Part shown: positions 1 through 10,824 of the stretch, in pieces | Layout: each line of letters opens with the position of its first letter | How positions within the stretch are numbered: the stretch's first letter is position 1 | Source: Stromatinia cepivora | Lineage: Eukaryota > Ascomycota > Leotiomycetes > Helotiales > Sclerotiniaceae | Direction of reading: 5' to 3' | Assembly (NCBI GenBank): GCA_014898415.1 | Contig: RCTD01000003.1 | Coordinates: forward strand, 124,001 to 188,000 | DNA length: 64,000 bases | Made by a program: the position numbers and the translations under genes | The notes under the pieces: generated by a model | Databases searched by the model: none | Told to the model about the DNA's origin: nothing | Seen by the model: only the letters and a program-made list of their open reading frames with translations

Positions 1-1332
1 GATTGTAGAACTTTGTGGTGAAGTGATTTGTCAATGGGATGAAATCTCGTTTTTACGCTCTTTGATTTTCGAATATATTTTTGTTGTTTATATTCTTTTT
101 TGTTCGAAATCTTCTCTTTTTGATCTTGAAAAGTTCAGTGGTAGTTTTCAAAAGTTCGATATCTGGTTTCCTTCGATTCGAGCGAAACTACAAATAGATG
201 GTATTGCGATCGACAATTCTATAGTTCAATTTTACTATGTTTATTTCAATCTCGAATCTCATGTATAAACTATAGTATTATTTCAGTTTTCTTCTTTTGA
301 TCAAAACGTTCCCTTAGATTATACAACGATCCTGGATCAATTTATATGCATTTACAACAATCCGAATAAAGTTTAAAAAGCTGAAGATAAGCTATTCACT
401 TTCAAATAAGGAACCGATTCTTTATATACCTATATTACAAAATTCGAAAGGATTTTTTATGAAGCCAAAGGTTAGAATTGGCCCAACTCGAATAAAATCT
501 CAATTTTTCGCAATAGATTCAATATTACTTTTAGAAATTGTTTTTCTCAATAGTTTTCTCTTTTCGCTTCTATCCTGATTTTGTTCAGGTTATGCAACAA
601 CTAGCTGCTTGTACAGCGAATGGATTCCTTGTATCATCCTATTCTAGTGAATCTAAAGCCCCATATATATTGTAGAATCCATTCCACTCTTGGAACTACA
701 ATCTAATGGACGTTAGTAACTTTAATGTTATTGATGCTTTTAGTCTTTTTGATGTCTAATTGGATAAGCCCGATTGTATTTTGATTCTATTCTGTATATA
801 AATGTTCGAGTTTTTCCTTTTTGAAAGAACTCTTTTACGCAAACAAAATAAATGTGTATGATATGGAAGTAATTTTTATTAGATATGAGTATATCTGTTA
901 AATCTGTATCAAGGAGTTCGAGATCGATAAAAGTTTGTTTCGGTTATTATATTGATTATTGAATCCGAAAGCGATGATGATGAGGATTTAGGAGAGGTGA
1001 TCAATGGTCGATATTTTGAAGATCGTTTGGAGAAGGTAAATGGTATAATGGATATGTATTTGTTGGTTATGATGCAATTTGTGTATCAGGAATTTTTATT
1101 AAAAGAAGATTAGTGATCATTTTGTATTTAAATTATTCATTTAAAGTGAGTTCGAAGCGAACTCTTTAGAAGGGGGGGGTAGTGTTACGAGATATATGTG
1201 ATCACGTACGATCGGACTAATACAGTACTAAGTTCCGAGTCGATTATATATATAGCTTTGTAACACACTCTCTTTAGCTCTATAGCTTTTAATTCTAAGG
1301 TTGATCTCTAAACGCTCGTTGGGTTTGTCACA
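1..1332 (+). mobile_element. Truncated, mutated LTR retrotransposon (gag relic plus 3' LTR)
   Basis: From about 110 to 530 the plus strand reads as a gag-type protein when stop codons are ignored. It starts with KFSGSFQKFDIW and continues with QFYYVYFNLES, LDQFICIYNNPNK and KLFTFKQ-like blocks. These match the usual order in fungal LTR-element gag proteins: a tryptophan-containing start, a YVYxRLxG-like block, a DPNK-like block and an F/Y-rich domain. The in-frame stop at 266-268 and several later ones sit where Gln or Trp would be expected, as C-to-T mutation produces. No protease, integrase or reverse transcriptase is recognisable between gag and the purine tract at 1168-1179, so the element seems internally deleted. 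The left end lies outside the window. Copia versus gypsy origin is not decided. Confidence 0.7.
1183..1332 (+). repeat. Candidate 3' LTR, 150 bp
   Basis: The block begins TGTTACGAG and ends TTTGTCACA, so it has TG..CA ends with a nearly matching inverted terminal hexamer. It lies directly after a purine tract (AGAAGGGGGGGG, 1168-1179), the priming site expected upstream of a 3' LTR. It contains a TATATATATA stretch near 1245. A shorter alternative ends at GTAACA near 1265 and would give perfect terminal repeats. The partner LTR is not in the window, so the boundary is not proven. Confidence 0.6.
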
Positions 1333-1919
1333 GGTAATATAAGTTGACTAGTACTGTATGCAACAGAATGATTTATCGAAGCTGATTAGTATCTAGAATA
1401 GCTTTGATAATTAGATAATATTTTTGAGGTCTAGTTGTTAGTGATGCTTGTCTATTCCTTGTTCAAAAAGTGGCCAAATTTAGTTGGTGTGTAGTGGGAA
1501 CATTTTTCAAGCCGAAAAAAATGAGATTTGGATTTTGACGCTACATGTGCCAAATACGTCAAAAATGTGCTTTTAGTGCTAATGAGGGGAATCAAGAGGT
1601 TGCGGATGGTAGCTCAAGCATAGTAAGGTATAAAATATGGTTGCAGAATATTACAGGGAAACAAGGACGCACAGAAGCCGCTTGATGTTGAAATTGTTTT
1701 GATTGTTCGAACAGGTTCTCCTACCTAAGTAAATAACATTATTCTTATAGAAAATATTTATCCCATCATTTAAAAATCTTAATTCATTTTCCTTTAATCC
1801 CTTCTTTTAACTCCTTGCAGTTGAATTAAATCTCCTCTGGATGTCGAGGAAGTTCCACATAACAAGGGGTCTTATATATCTGGGAAGATCTTCATCAATA
1901 CTAATAGCCTCTCTAGCAC
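1333..1919. other. Intergenic, no gene seen
   Basis: AT-rich sequence after the LTR. No open frame with recognisable coding character was found on either strand. Confidence 0.6.
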
Positions 1920-2245
1920 CTACTCGTCACTTGCTAGTGGGCATGGAGTATTCGAAATTCTCTCCCCTCTTGAATGCCGGAAGATATTGGAACCAGGTTC
2001 ATGATCCTGCATAGTCTCAATAGCCTTAGCCCTAATCCAATATGGCCTCTCCCACCAATTATCATATCTTTCCCGCGGACATGGGGTCATGGTGACCAGA
2101 TTCTTCTATTTTAGCCACAGCATTACGAAGTAGGTAAGAAGACCAAAACCAACAGGTGCCAAGATGTGAATTAGGTCATCGTTTGATCTTGGTTTGTTGT
2201 CTAGAAACTGTCTAGCGAGACTAGGTGTTGTACTACCGTATTAGC
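1920..2245 (-). pseudogene. Decayed small single-pass membrane protein
   Basis: One minus-strand frame reads about 100 codons with a single interior TAG. It has a hydrophilic start (SLARQFLDNKPRSNDD), a hydrophobic span (ILAPVGFGLLTYFVMLWL), the stop, and then a charged tail containing NWWERPYWIRAKAIETM and FRHSRGE. The frame stays coherent on both sides of the stop, which suggests a recently inactivated gene or an intron boundary missed by eye. No start codon is visible, because the frame is closed by TAA upstream near 2250. The layout (short N-terminus, one membrane span, charged tail) matches several other small proteins in this window. Function unknown. Confidence 0.4.
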
Positions 2246-2472
2246 CCTTCAACTACTTAATAACCGGAGCCCACAAATTATCTACCGTATTAGTAATATA
2301 TCCCAAACATCTACGTCAGGATGCACTTCACATAAATTATAACCCTCCAGTATTAACTACATTTTGAGGAAATAAAAACACCTGATCCAGTTTGAGTATC
2401 CAAGAATATTTGTGGCTACTACCTCTTCAATTTTTAATTCTCCCATAAAATCCCGCATCTCCATACTCAACA

Positions 2473-3168
2473 ATGTCTCAAAGTCCACCAAAACTTTCTG
2501 TTATCTATAGCACCATGGCCACCGATCCAGACATCGCCAATTTATCCCCAGAATTCATCAGAAAGATTCTCAAAACCTACGTTATGTGGGACTACGATTG
2601 CAGTTACACCTCTTCAGCATCGCCAAAATTAGCCCCATCTGGTTTTTATCATCGTCTTATAGACGGACTTTTCGTTTTCGCCATACTTTTTGTACTTTTA
2701 CTCATCGCGATAGATCGCGGATGGATTGTTATTGGTTACGAAAAATCCTCATGGTACAGTGATGAAGTAGCTAATGATCTCGAGGGGTCTGCACCTGTAG
2801 GAAAGAGGGAAAAGGAGACAACACAGGGTCTCTACCAGTGGATTAAACAAGAAACAAAAGAATGGAAAGAAAAAAAGGAAAAATCCAAAAGGAAAGAGGA
2901 TATCCTAACTCCCAGCATGGATGAGGTCCAGAGTCGCACATTAAAGATCATAGATCACGAATTGCAGAATGTAAGTTTTAAACCTCTGAAAAGTGCAATG
3001 CGAAAGAGAGCTAGGACTACTCCTCTAAGTGTTCGTTTTGATATAGAGGGGAAAGAGGTTTCACCGAAGTCATCGCTTGAAAAGAGAAGTCCGATTTTTA
3101 CGCCGAACTGTTACGGATGGGGAAATGTTTTGAGACAGGGAGCTTTTACTGAGTTGGCTAAGGAGTAG
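2473..3168 (+). CDS. Small single-pass membrane protein, unknown function
   Basis: An intact 231-codon single-exon frame with an A-rich leader before the ATG. The first 60 residues are hydrophilic with one possible N-glycosylation site (NLS). One strong hydrophobic segment follows at about residues 65-85 (GLFVFAILFVLLLIAIDRGW). A long charged tail then has a Lys/Glu-rich stretch at about 120-145 that could form a helix or coiled coil. No catalytic motif or known domain was recognised. The predicted topology is a short outside end, one membrane span and a cytosolic tail. The protein is in an AT-rich stretch beside a retrotransposon relic, so it may be lineage-specific. The reading frame is credible; the function is not known. 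Confidence 0.6.
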   Translation: MSQSPPKLSVIYSTMATDPDIANLSPEFIRKILKTYVMWDYDCSYTSSASPKLAPSGFYHRLIDGLFVFAILFVLLLIAIDRGWIVIGYEKSSWYSDEVANDLEGSAPVGKREKETTQGLYQWIKQETKEWKEKKEKSKRKEDILTPSMDEVQSRTLKIIDHELQNVSFKPLKSAMRKRARTTPLSVRFDIEGKEVSPKSSLEKRSPIFTPNCYGWGNVLRQGAFTELAKE

Positions 3169-3809
3169 TTTGCTGTCTGAATAAGGCCTTTGGATATAAG
3201 TGATGCAGAGCAGTTATTACATTGTATTTCCATAATTTGAACAATAGGAAATATGTGGGGTGTCTTGATAGCAAACTACTTCTGATGAATGTATCATGAC
3301 ATCAAAAATATAACCACGTACATTTAGCGTAGACTAGTCACCAATCTATTCATCTGAGGTCCTCATGAACTTTTTTGATACTGTGTTTAATCTCGTGATG
3401 GCAATCTGAGGATAAATTTTTTCTCCACACCTCTGAATTTTTAACTAAACTCTTCGTCTCATTAGATCTATGGAATTGAAGCAACTACCCACTTTCCTTA
3501 TGTTCTAATCTATAGAGAAACTATCTCTCCTTAACTAGAACAGAAATAATCTCCTAAAGCATATGATTCATCTGCATAAACTCCCCCTAACATCTACCTA
3601 GCCCATATCAAGCACAAGCGAATCCTAGCGTAAACTCTTATAGCAAATCCGACTTCCTCTCGCTTTTCCCAAGCCACTAAAAATAATACACGCACAATTC
3701 TTCCTTCAAAATCATCCTTGAAATCATCACACAACCCCAGCACAAAGCCACCTTCACAACCATAATTACACAATCTTGCTATCCCATCTCAACCACACCT
3801 CACAACAAA
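3169..3809. other. Intergenic, no gene seen
   Basis: The second half is rich in C and A on the plus strand, which resembles a fungal promoter or leader upstream of the small frame at 3810. No gene was recognised. Confidence 0.5.
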
Positions 3810-4004
3810 ATGGATATCCTTAAACTCCCACCCCAAACATTCATATCTATTTTCATCCACTATTTCGCCTTCAAACTAGCATCATCTCTCACGCTCATTC
3901 TGTTATTATTGATATTCATCTTAATCATCTGCAAGCCTTCTCCTCGGGATGTTCGCTTATATAGGATGAGCAGGGGCATTCAGGGCACCTGGAGTATTTT
4001 TTAA
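3810..4004 (+). CDS. Putative 64-residue membrane peptide
   Basis: A short open frame preceded by an A/C-rich leader (CACAACAAAATGG), a favourable fungal start context. The protein has a very hydrophobic centre at about residues 20-42 (SLTLILLLLIFILIICK) and then a short basic tail (RDVRLYRMSR). The leader resembles those of larger genes here, which favours a real gene, but 64 codons is within chance length. No homologous family was recognised. Confidence 0.35.
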   Translation: MDILKLPPQTFISIFIHYFAFKLASSLTLILLLLIFILIICKPSPRDVRLYRMSRGIQGTWSIF

Positions 4005-4451
4005 GGAACTGTGGAGGATGTTTGCGTGATACAGACGGAGATTTTGAAAGAAGCGAGGCATAAGATTGTAAAAGTCGATATCCTTACACGATACGAACGG
4101 AGTTTTCGAAAGAAACAGGGCATCTGAGTGACAAAATCAGGATCTTTGCTTTTTTATCGTTTCTATCCCGGCTTATGGAAAATAAGAGGTTAGATGGCAT
4201 CCAATGTTGTGATTAGGACACAAATTTCCGAATAGCTGGTAAAAGTCATATAAAGTGAAGAGGTACTTTATCTGTGCTGCTCCATGACGGGTATTGAGGA
4301 CGACAAGAACTGGAAACGAGAAATTGTCCCCACCTCTCACAAAAGTATCTCATCGCCTCTTCACAAATAGCCATGTCCTTCTTTCCTCCGTTGAAGATAC
4401 AAAGAGCCGTTATATATTTCAGCCACGTCATAGCAGGAGATGGAAAAGAGA

Positions 4452-4464
4452 GGGGGGGGGGGGG
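4452..4464 (+). repeat. G13 homopolymer
   Basis: An uninterrupted run of 13 G. Length variation between isolates is likely. Confidence 0.9.
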
Positions 4465-4840
4465 TTGTTATCGGGAAATGGGATCAATAATAATACTATG
4501 TTGAACCAAGCTTGGAACCCTCAATGAAGGCATCGACATTCTAATTGCGAATTTTGACCCGAAATCTGCAATTTATGTCAAGCCAATGACACGATTGACA
4601 TAGACGGCGACTTAAATTGACAGTCATCTAATATCACGTAGTATAATTATCCAAAACGGGGATTTTGATATATTACGCCGCGAAAATTCCAAGCGAGGTC
4701 AGGATAATACTCTGCCTTGAATGGATGACATATTGACATGCAAACTTTGAATTGATAAGTTGAAAATGATAGTACATCTAGATGAACTGTTAAACTATAG
4801 CTAGGGGCCTCATCGTTGTATTTAACAAGCGTTCACAATC

Positions 4841-4876
4841 CATATCCATATCCATATCCATATATATCCATATCCA
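4841..4876 (+). repeat. CATATC microsatellite
   Basis: Repeats of the hexamer CATATC, interrupted by TATATA, followed by an A-rich stretch. A pyrimidine-rich TATCTC/CCTC tract follows at about 4933-4965. Confidence 0.85.
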
Positions 4877-5042
4877 AAAAAACAATCCAAATACTATAAT
4901 GATATAATACTAAAATAACAAAAAAGCTTTTATATCTCTATCCCTCTATCTCTATCTCTCTCTAAACAAGTTAAGGAATATTATATTCCGGGGTATCCTA
5001 TATATACACTAATTATACAATAAAGATTGCGTTTAAGCAAGT

Positions 5043-5070
5043 TGCAAGCTGCAAGCTGCAAGCTGCAATC
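5043..5070 (+). repeat. 7-bp tandem repeat TGCAAGC x4
   Basis: Three exact TGCAAGC units followed by TGCAATC. No function is visible. Confidence 0.85.
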
Positions 5071-5505
5071 CACGACTTTCTGTTCTCGCCTGTGCATCTG
5101 TGATAATCCATACCAAGCCTTATAAATGCAATGCAATCCTTCTTTTCCTATTCCATTATGCCCATGCAATCCGGTATCGTATCTGTAAAGGATACATGTG
5201 GAAATGTAAACATACGCTCCCATTCCCATTCCCGTTCCCCATAATGCCTTCCCCCTTCCTTCCTGTGGTATATAATATATCCTATCCCAATCCATCCCGT
5301 GATGCAATACCCCATACCGTTCCATCAGTCCTTGCTGATACCTTATTTCTGAACCCGCAGGCCCCCTCTCTTCCTTCATCTATAGATATAGGTAGATAGA
5401 TATATCACGCCAAAACTCCTACCATGTAATATAACAACAAAGTAAACAACTCCATTCCCCACCCCCATCCATAAAACCTCCAACACCCCAATTTAACCAC
5501 ACCAT

Positions 5506-8500
5506 CTATCGACTCCTACTCCTCCTTTCCCCAACCCCATACCAACCCCTCACCAAACCTGATCTCCTCGCCACACCCCCAACAATCTCCGACATCCCAT
5601 CAAATTCCCCTCCCGTGTGAATTCCCAACCCCGTCTCCCCAAATTCAATGATATTTCTTCGCACCGCCTTATCCCTATCACTACGCTGATACCTCGTTCC
5701 CAAATCTCCAAATTCTACTACTCTTCCCTCTCCAACCACTAATCCTCCACTCCCATTACTTCCACCTCTTTTCATTTCTGGGGCTTCTAGTTCTGCCTTT
5801 CGACTACCGTTATGAAATCCATTTCCCTCTCCACCTCCTAGATCAGGACTTGGATAAATAAAACTCAAATCCCGCGTAACTCCCCGTCTATCCTCACCTT
5901 GGCCCTGATACGCCATCTGAATTCCCCCATTTGCCACCCTCGGGCTAAAATTCGGAGCTAAAGGATTAAACGTCCTAGGTACCCTCGCCTGCGAAGGAAT
6001 ATATTGCGCCTGTCCCTGTCTCTGAGTCTCCATCTCTCTTTCATCGCCCTCAAACAGCGCCCTATTAGCGTCATCCCTCACTACCGCCCTCGCAAAAGCC
6101 AATCTCGGACTCTTCCTCACCATACCTCTCTCTCGATCCTGCGGACTAAGATTTAAATGATAACCCGAAGAAGAATAAACCTGATAACTTCTCTGCGGGG
6201 ACATTGGCATCGCACCTCCGATTCTTGGAGAAAATGGAAGTTGAGGGATCGGTTCTGTTTCCGCGAGTGAGGTACGGTGGGGATAAGATGCTGAGGTAGA
6301 TGTTGAGCGGGGACGAGCTGAGGCGGGATGAAGAGATCGTGTTGAGTGGGTTGATTGGCCTGAAGGGTCGCGGGAGAGGGGTTGAGAGGTGTAAAGTGAT
6401 TCTTGGGGTGTGGTACGGGCAGTTGTTGAGCAGATGGTGTCAGAGTGAGAGAATTCGGGGTGCCCTGGATAGTATGTTGAGGAATTGGGACGGTATTGAG
6501 AAGGGAGAAGATTGGGTGAGGAAATTGATTGGAAATGAGTGGGGAGATTCAGCTGATTGGGATTTTGGAGGTTGGGTTGATGAGAACTTGGAATATGTAG
6601 CGAGCCATTCAAAGAATTTGGGTAGGATTGTGAGTCCCAGCTTGGATAATCATGAGGAAGATCTCGCTTGAGTGGTGATGACAATGATGCATAAGGTACA
6701 GAGGATCGTGTAATAGGAACCGGACCTGTCATGATCGGGTAGATATTGTTGAAAGGATCCGGTATTGGTTCAAGGTTATCATGATTGCCATTGGCATTCG
6801 GCATATTATACAAATTATTATCAGAAGCTGGATAAGGTTGCTGATAGTACAAATCAGGTGTACGAGGATATGGTGGCATGGGAATATAGGGGGTGCGTGG
6901 CAGTGGTGACGGAAGTTCTACGTCATGTGGAATGCGCTGTAGAGCAGCAATTGCTGTTGTTGGCTCAGGATATCCAAGGTTTGAGGTTGTATCACTAAAG
7001 TTCTCTTCAGTACCATGTCGAGAGGCTGTATCTCTCGTTGAGCCGGCAACAGCCGATGCGTAAGTCGGAGTGCTTGTAATGAGATTAAACTCAGTCAATT
7101 TGTCCGCAGATGTTCCCCGATCTTGAATTGGACCACCTCCTCGGATTGGGGGTGGACTGTTTTTGCTAATATGTGCAAGTGCTATTCTGGCATTGGACTG
7201 ACCAGATAATCTACCACGAGATTGTGGTCGCTTATCAGGTTGTTGCAATTCACCATGTGCAGTGACACTGCTCACACGTGGATCTGTATAACCCGGAGTC
7301 ATCGAACGGAAAGAACCAGCACGATTTCGAAATTTTCTTGATTCCTGAGCCCTGATGGTTCGATGAAGATCAAGCTTTGGTTGTGTGACCCTTGGACGTC
7401 GAGGTTTGACCACTTCCCATGGATCTTCAGGAGTTTCAGGTGAATTAGCTTGAGGAATCATAGACTTTAATGGTTGAAGTGTCATAGTAGAACCTTCTCG
7501 ATCACTATCATATCCAGTATCTTCCTTGGGAAGTTGAGGAGGAAATCGCATCTGTTTGATATTCTCAACTTGTCGGAGGAAATCCGGATTGTGAGATATT
7601 CTCAAAGGAGATTCAATGTGGGGTCCGAGAACCCAAGGAGTACCTTCAGTGAACTTATCCGCAGGTGTTTCTGGATCTGCACCAGTATCGGACGAGCTGC
7701 TAGTGCGGTCAAAGATCGAAGTTTGGAATGCTTCAGGTCGGCCACCAGCAATCACGTGGGAAGACTCTGGAGTCCGTCGTTGGATTTCGCTTCGAATAGC
7801 ATTCAATACATCTTCTAAAATGATATGAGTAGCTTCGGGATCCAACATTTCTTTCTTATGTCGTTTGATATATTCCTTCTTGTGTCTTTCCAGATGTTGT
7901 TGCAGTTTAATGCCGTGAATCTCGTAAAGTCGATAATCTTCAACAAGACCAGTGCGTGTTTTCTGTATGATACGATCGTTGGCTTGTTCAAATGAATGGC
8001 AAAATACTCCAATGGCTCGGTCAAGCCACATGGGTAATCTTCCTTTCGCATGTAAGGTATCCACAAAAAATCCTTGGACGACACTATGCAACCTGATAAC
8101 ATCGATATTATCTGATAACAAATCTCTGCTGCCTTTTGATGTTTGAGACGAGCTGAGTGAAGCTTCATGTTCGTTTCGGTCTATCAAAGCGAACTTGTTC
8201 AATACCTTGAATGTGTTGTTCAGAGATCTTCCTGTAATAGGCTCGCTGGCCCTGATTGGAACATCGAGTGCATCCAAACCTAATAATCATGTCAGTACGT
8301 ACATAATTGAGGGGGAGATGCCGGTTTGGAATATTTACCTAATGCAATCATCTCAACCGGAACATGTTGACTGAAAAAGCACAAAATATGTATCAAGTTG
8401 AGAGTCTCATAAGCTCCAAGCTTCTCCAATTGCTCAACCACAGACGTAAAAGCTTGAAGCTCCCTCAATCCTTTTGGCGCCGATGCATAAGACCTAGCAT

Positions 8501-10743
8501 ATCTGGCAAGTGGCTCGTCCGTAGCTTTCAATCGTTGAGCAACAACATGGATGACCACAGGTAAGAATTGCATTGCCTGAACTAATTCCATCGAATGTTT
8601 GAGATCATCTTGAAGGAACGGATCCTTTTTGTCAAGCTCGCGTAACAAAAGACGTTGTGCTTCTCTCGCAGAAAGCGGCGGTAACTTCAAAATCTGTGGG
8701 TTCATGAAATGGTGATCACCAATGACAGACTTCTCTGTTGATGTATAGATGATACTAGTGTCGGTGCTGTCAGGAATGAATCTTCGCAAGCTATCGTCAA
8801 AGTGAATACCGTCGAGTATCAATAACCAATGATGTCTATGATTCAGCCACTTTTTGACTAATTTAATAAATTGATCGGGATTGTCGAGAACTTTTGGGTC
8901 TTCATTAACCATCGAAGGTTTCAATGCAGCTTTTCTCGCAATTTGCCAAAAGCCAGCAGTAATTTCCTGTTCACTTTTTGCTCGAATCCAGAATACGCCA
9001 CCAGGGAATTCGTTTTTGTGTTTAAATGCGTATTGTCGAGCCAAATGAGTTTTACCACCACCAGGCATACTTTGAATCAAAACTGCAGATGAACCTTGAG
9101 ATCGTCTAGTTTCATCAAAAAGCATCTTATGCATCTCAATCAACTCTTCTCGTCGACCAACAAAGATGGAATTGGGACGAAAGCCAGGTGGCTTGATGAA
9201 ATATTCTGCACTATCGTCTGTAATATCGGGCTCAACGCTTGCAACGGTTTGAACTGAATTCGATAAATCTACGGAACCAAACAAATCAGCTTCCTCCAAT
9301 AATTTGTAAAGCAAAACGCAAAGCTCCAAATGACCAAAGAAAAAATTTCAATCTCAACACCCGAGGTCCAGATAACAAAGGAATTTGGAGAACAATTTTA
9401 ACGATCCACCATCTCAGTATCTCTCTCCTCAACTTCCGACACCTCATAATCAAAGATAGGCCTTGCTTGAGTCGGCTCCATCAGACTAGGCTGATGATGA
9501 GCCGACGAAGCACCTTGGTACATACCCTGTGGTTGTTGTGGAATTCCTGGCGCTGAATTGGGCTGCGACTAGGTTAGTAAATTTCCGGCGCGAAGGTTCA
9601 GAGAGAGCGTACATCTTCGAATTGACCTCTGAGTTCTCTGATTTGCGCTTCTCTTTCCTCAATTCGCTTCTTCTTTTCCTCCCTCCAACGAGCGCGAATT
9701 ATTGGAGAAGCTTCCAAGGCCCATGTCTTGAGTTTGGTGGAAACATTCATGTAACCTGGTGCTCTTTTGCTTTCATACTTGCATATGCCGCTGTGTGTGG
9801 CTTCGATACCAAAGTAAGAGACATCAGGAAGTAGAGGGCTGGCGGAAGTTTGATCAACGACGAAAGCTTTTGTTCCTTTGAAATCGGTCTTCAAACTCTC
9901 ATGGGCCATGCAAATCTTGAAGCGCTGATAAATGTCGAGAAAGTGAAGGTTGATGTTGGCAAGTGTCTCATTGTTTGTCGTCAAAGTTTGGATGAGAATT
10001 GATTCCGAGTCCACAGCCTTCTTTGGCATCAAAGCCGATACCATTCCCTGAAATATCAATCCCCATTTTGCAGGATCAGCACCAGTATGGGGAGTACCCA
10101 GAAATATGATTCCGAAAGTCGAGACTGCGATGGAACGAATTTCGTCATTGCTCTTGCCTTGGTAATCGTGGGAAATTTCTAATGCCTACGAGAGGCCCAT
10201 TAGCATTGGTAGTATATTGTGGGGTATAGTGGTGCTACTTACTCGTTTTACCAAAATACCACCCAAACTATGTGCAACCCAAATGATTGGGTTTTCATCG
10301 GCCTCCTCACTCTTTCTCTCTAGCGCCAAACTCGAAACCAAACTTTGCGCATGTTCATGGATTCTGTCATGAGAAGCCGATTTCTCTCCAAAAGCTACAA
10401 CATCCGCATTGTATCCATATACGAGTATTCGAACCTTGGCAGATTTGGTAGGATCTTTAGAACTGAAGGTAACTGGGAGAAGAGCAGTGGGCCAGAATAT
10501 ACCATTCTTAGCAGTCCACGTATGTTGCGGGTGGCCGTTCAAACCATGAACCAGTACGATATCTGCTTCAGCTTCAGGATGGGCATAGACTTCTGTGACT
10601 TCGTAACGATTGATTTCATTGGGGTTTATAGCGGATCCATCCTGTTAAATCATGAAATTAGCCGACAAGTTTTCGGATCTCTGCTGGTCCCTTGCAGACG
10701 GGAAGAATGTTGAAATCTGGGGAAGGACAAGTCCACTCACCAT
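5506..10743 (-). CDS. LipA/NB-ARC-type NLR-like protein (alpha/beta hydrolase + NB-ARC + disordered tail)
   Basis: Proposed exons are 10743-10741 (start codon alone), 10641-10243, 10185-9613, 9562-about 9410, about 9323-8339 and 8279-5506, giving about 1,630 residues. The N-terminal domain is a SERAC1/DUF676-type alpha/beta hydrolase: VHGLNGHPQHTW, then the nucleophile elbow AHSLGG (Ser near residue 126), then FLGTPHTGADP. Next come a charged helix rich in E, K and R, and an NB-ARC ATPase with GRREEL, P-loop PGGGKTH (near residue 465), Walker B-like WLLILDG and a YTSTEKS sensor-like block. After the ARC/winged-helix part the last 600 or so residues are Pro/Ser/Tyr-rich and disordered, with no TPR, ankyrin or WD repeats. 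Fungal proteins of this architecture are annotated as LipA and NB-ARC domain proteins. By analogy with other fungal NLRs it may sense non-self or damage and use the hydrolase as effector (inference). A TAA at 9400-9398 makes the exon 4/5 join uncertain; two adjacent genes are the alternative. Confidence 0.75.
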
Positions 10744-10816
10744 GTCGAGATCTTCGTGGGTCCGCGATGAAGCTCGAGTTCAATCGTTGCGTATATAAGC
10801 ATGAAAGAGAGGAAGA

Positions 10817-10824
10817 CTTATATA
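10817..10824 (-). promoter_or_regulatory. TATA-box-like element of the NLR gene
   Basis: TATATAAG on the minus strand, 74 nt upstream of the proposed ATG at 10743. The spacing is reasonable for a fungal TATA box plus a short leader. Confidence 0.4.

Larger units (their letters stand above)
4005..5505. other. Intergenic with simple repeats
   Basis: This 1.5 kb holds several low-complexity tracts, listed separately, and no recognisable gene. The open frames at 4246-4527 and 4981-5399 lie on both strands over low-complexity DNA and have no coding character. The C-rich end near 5450 is probably the 3' end of the minus-strand gene that stops at 5506. Confidence 0.55.

Noticed and set aside
4981..5399. 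Overlapping open frames of 99-132 codons on both strands
   Set aside because: They lie over low-complexity and tandem repeat DNA and shadow each other. They have no domain or splice support.
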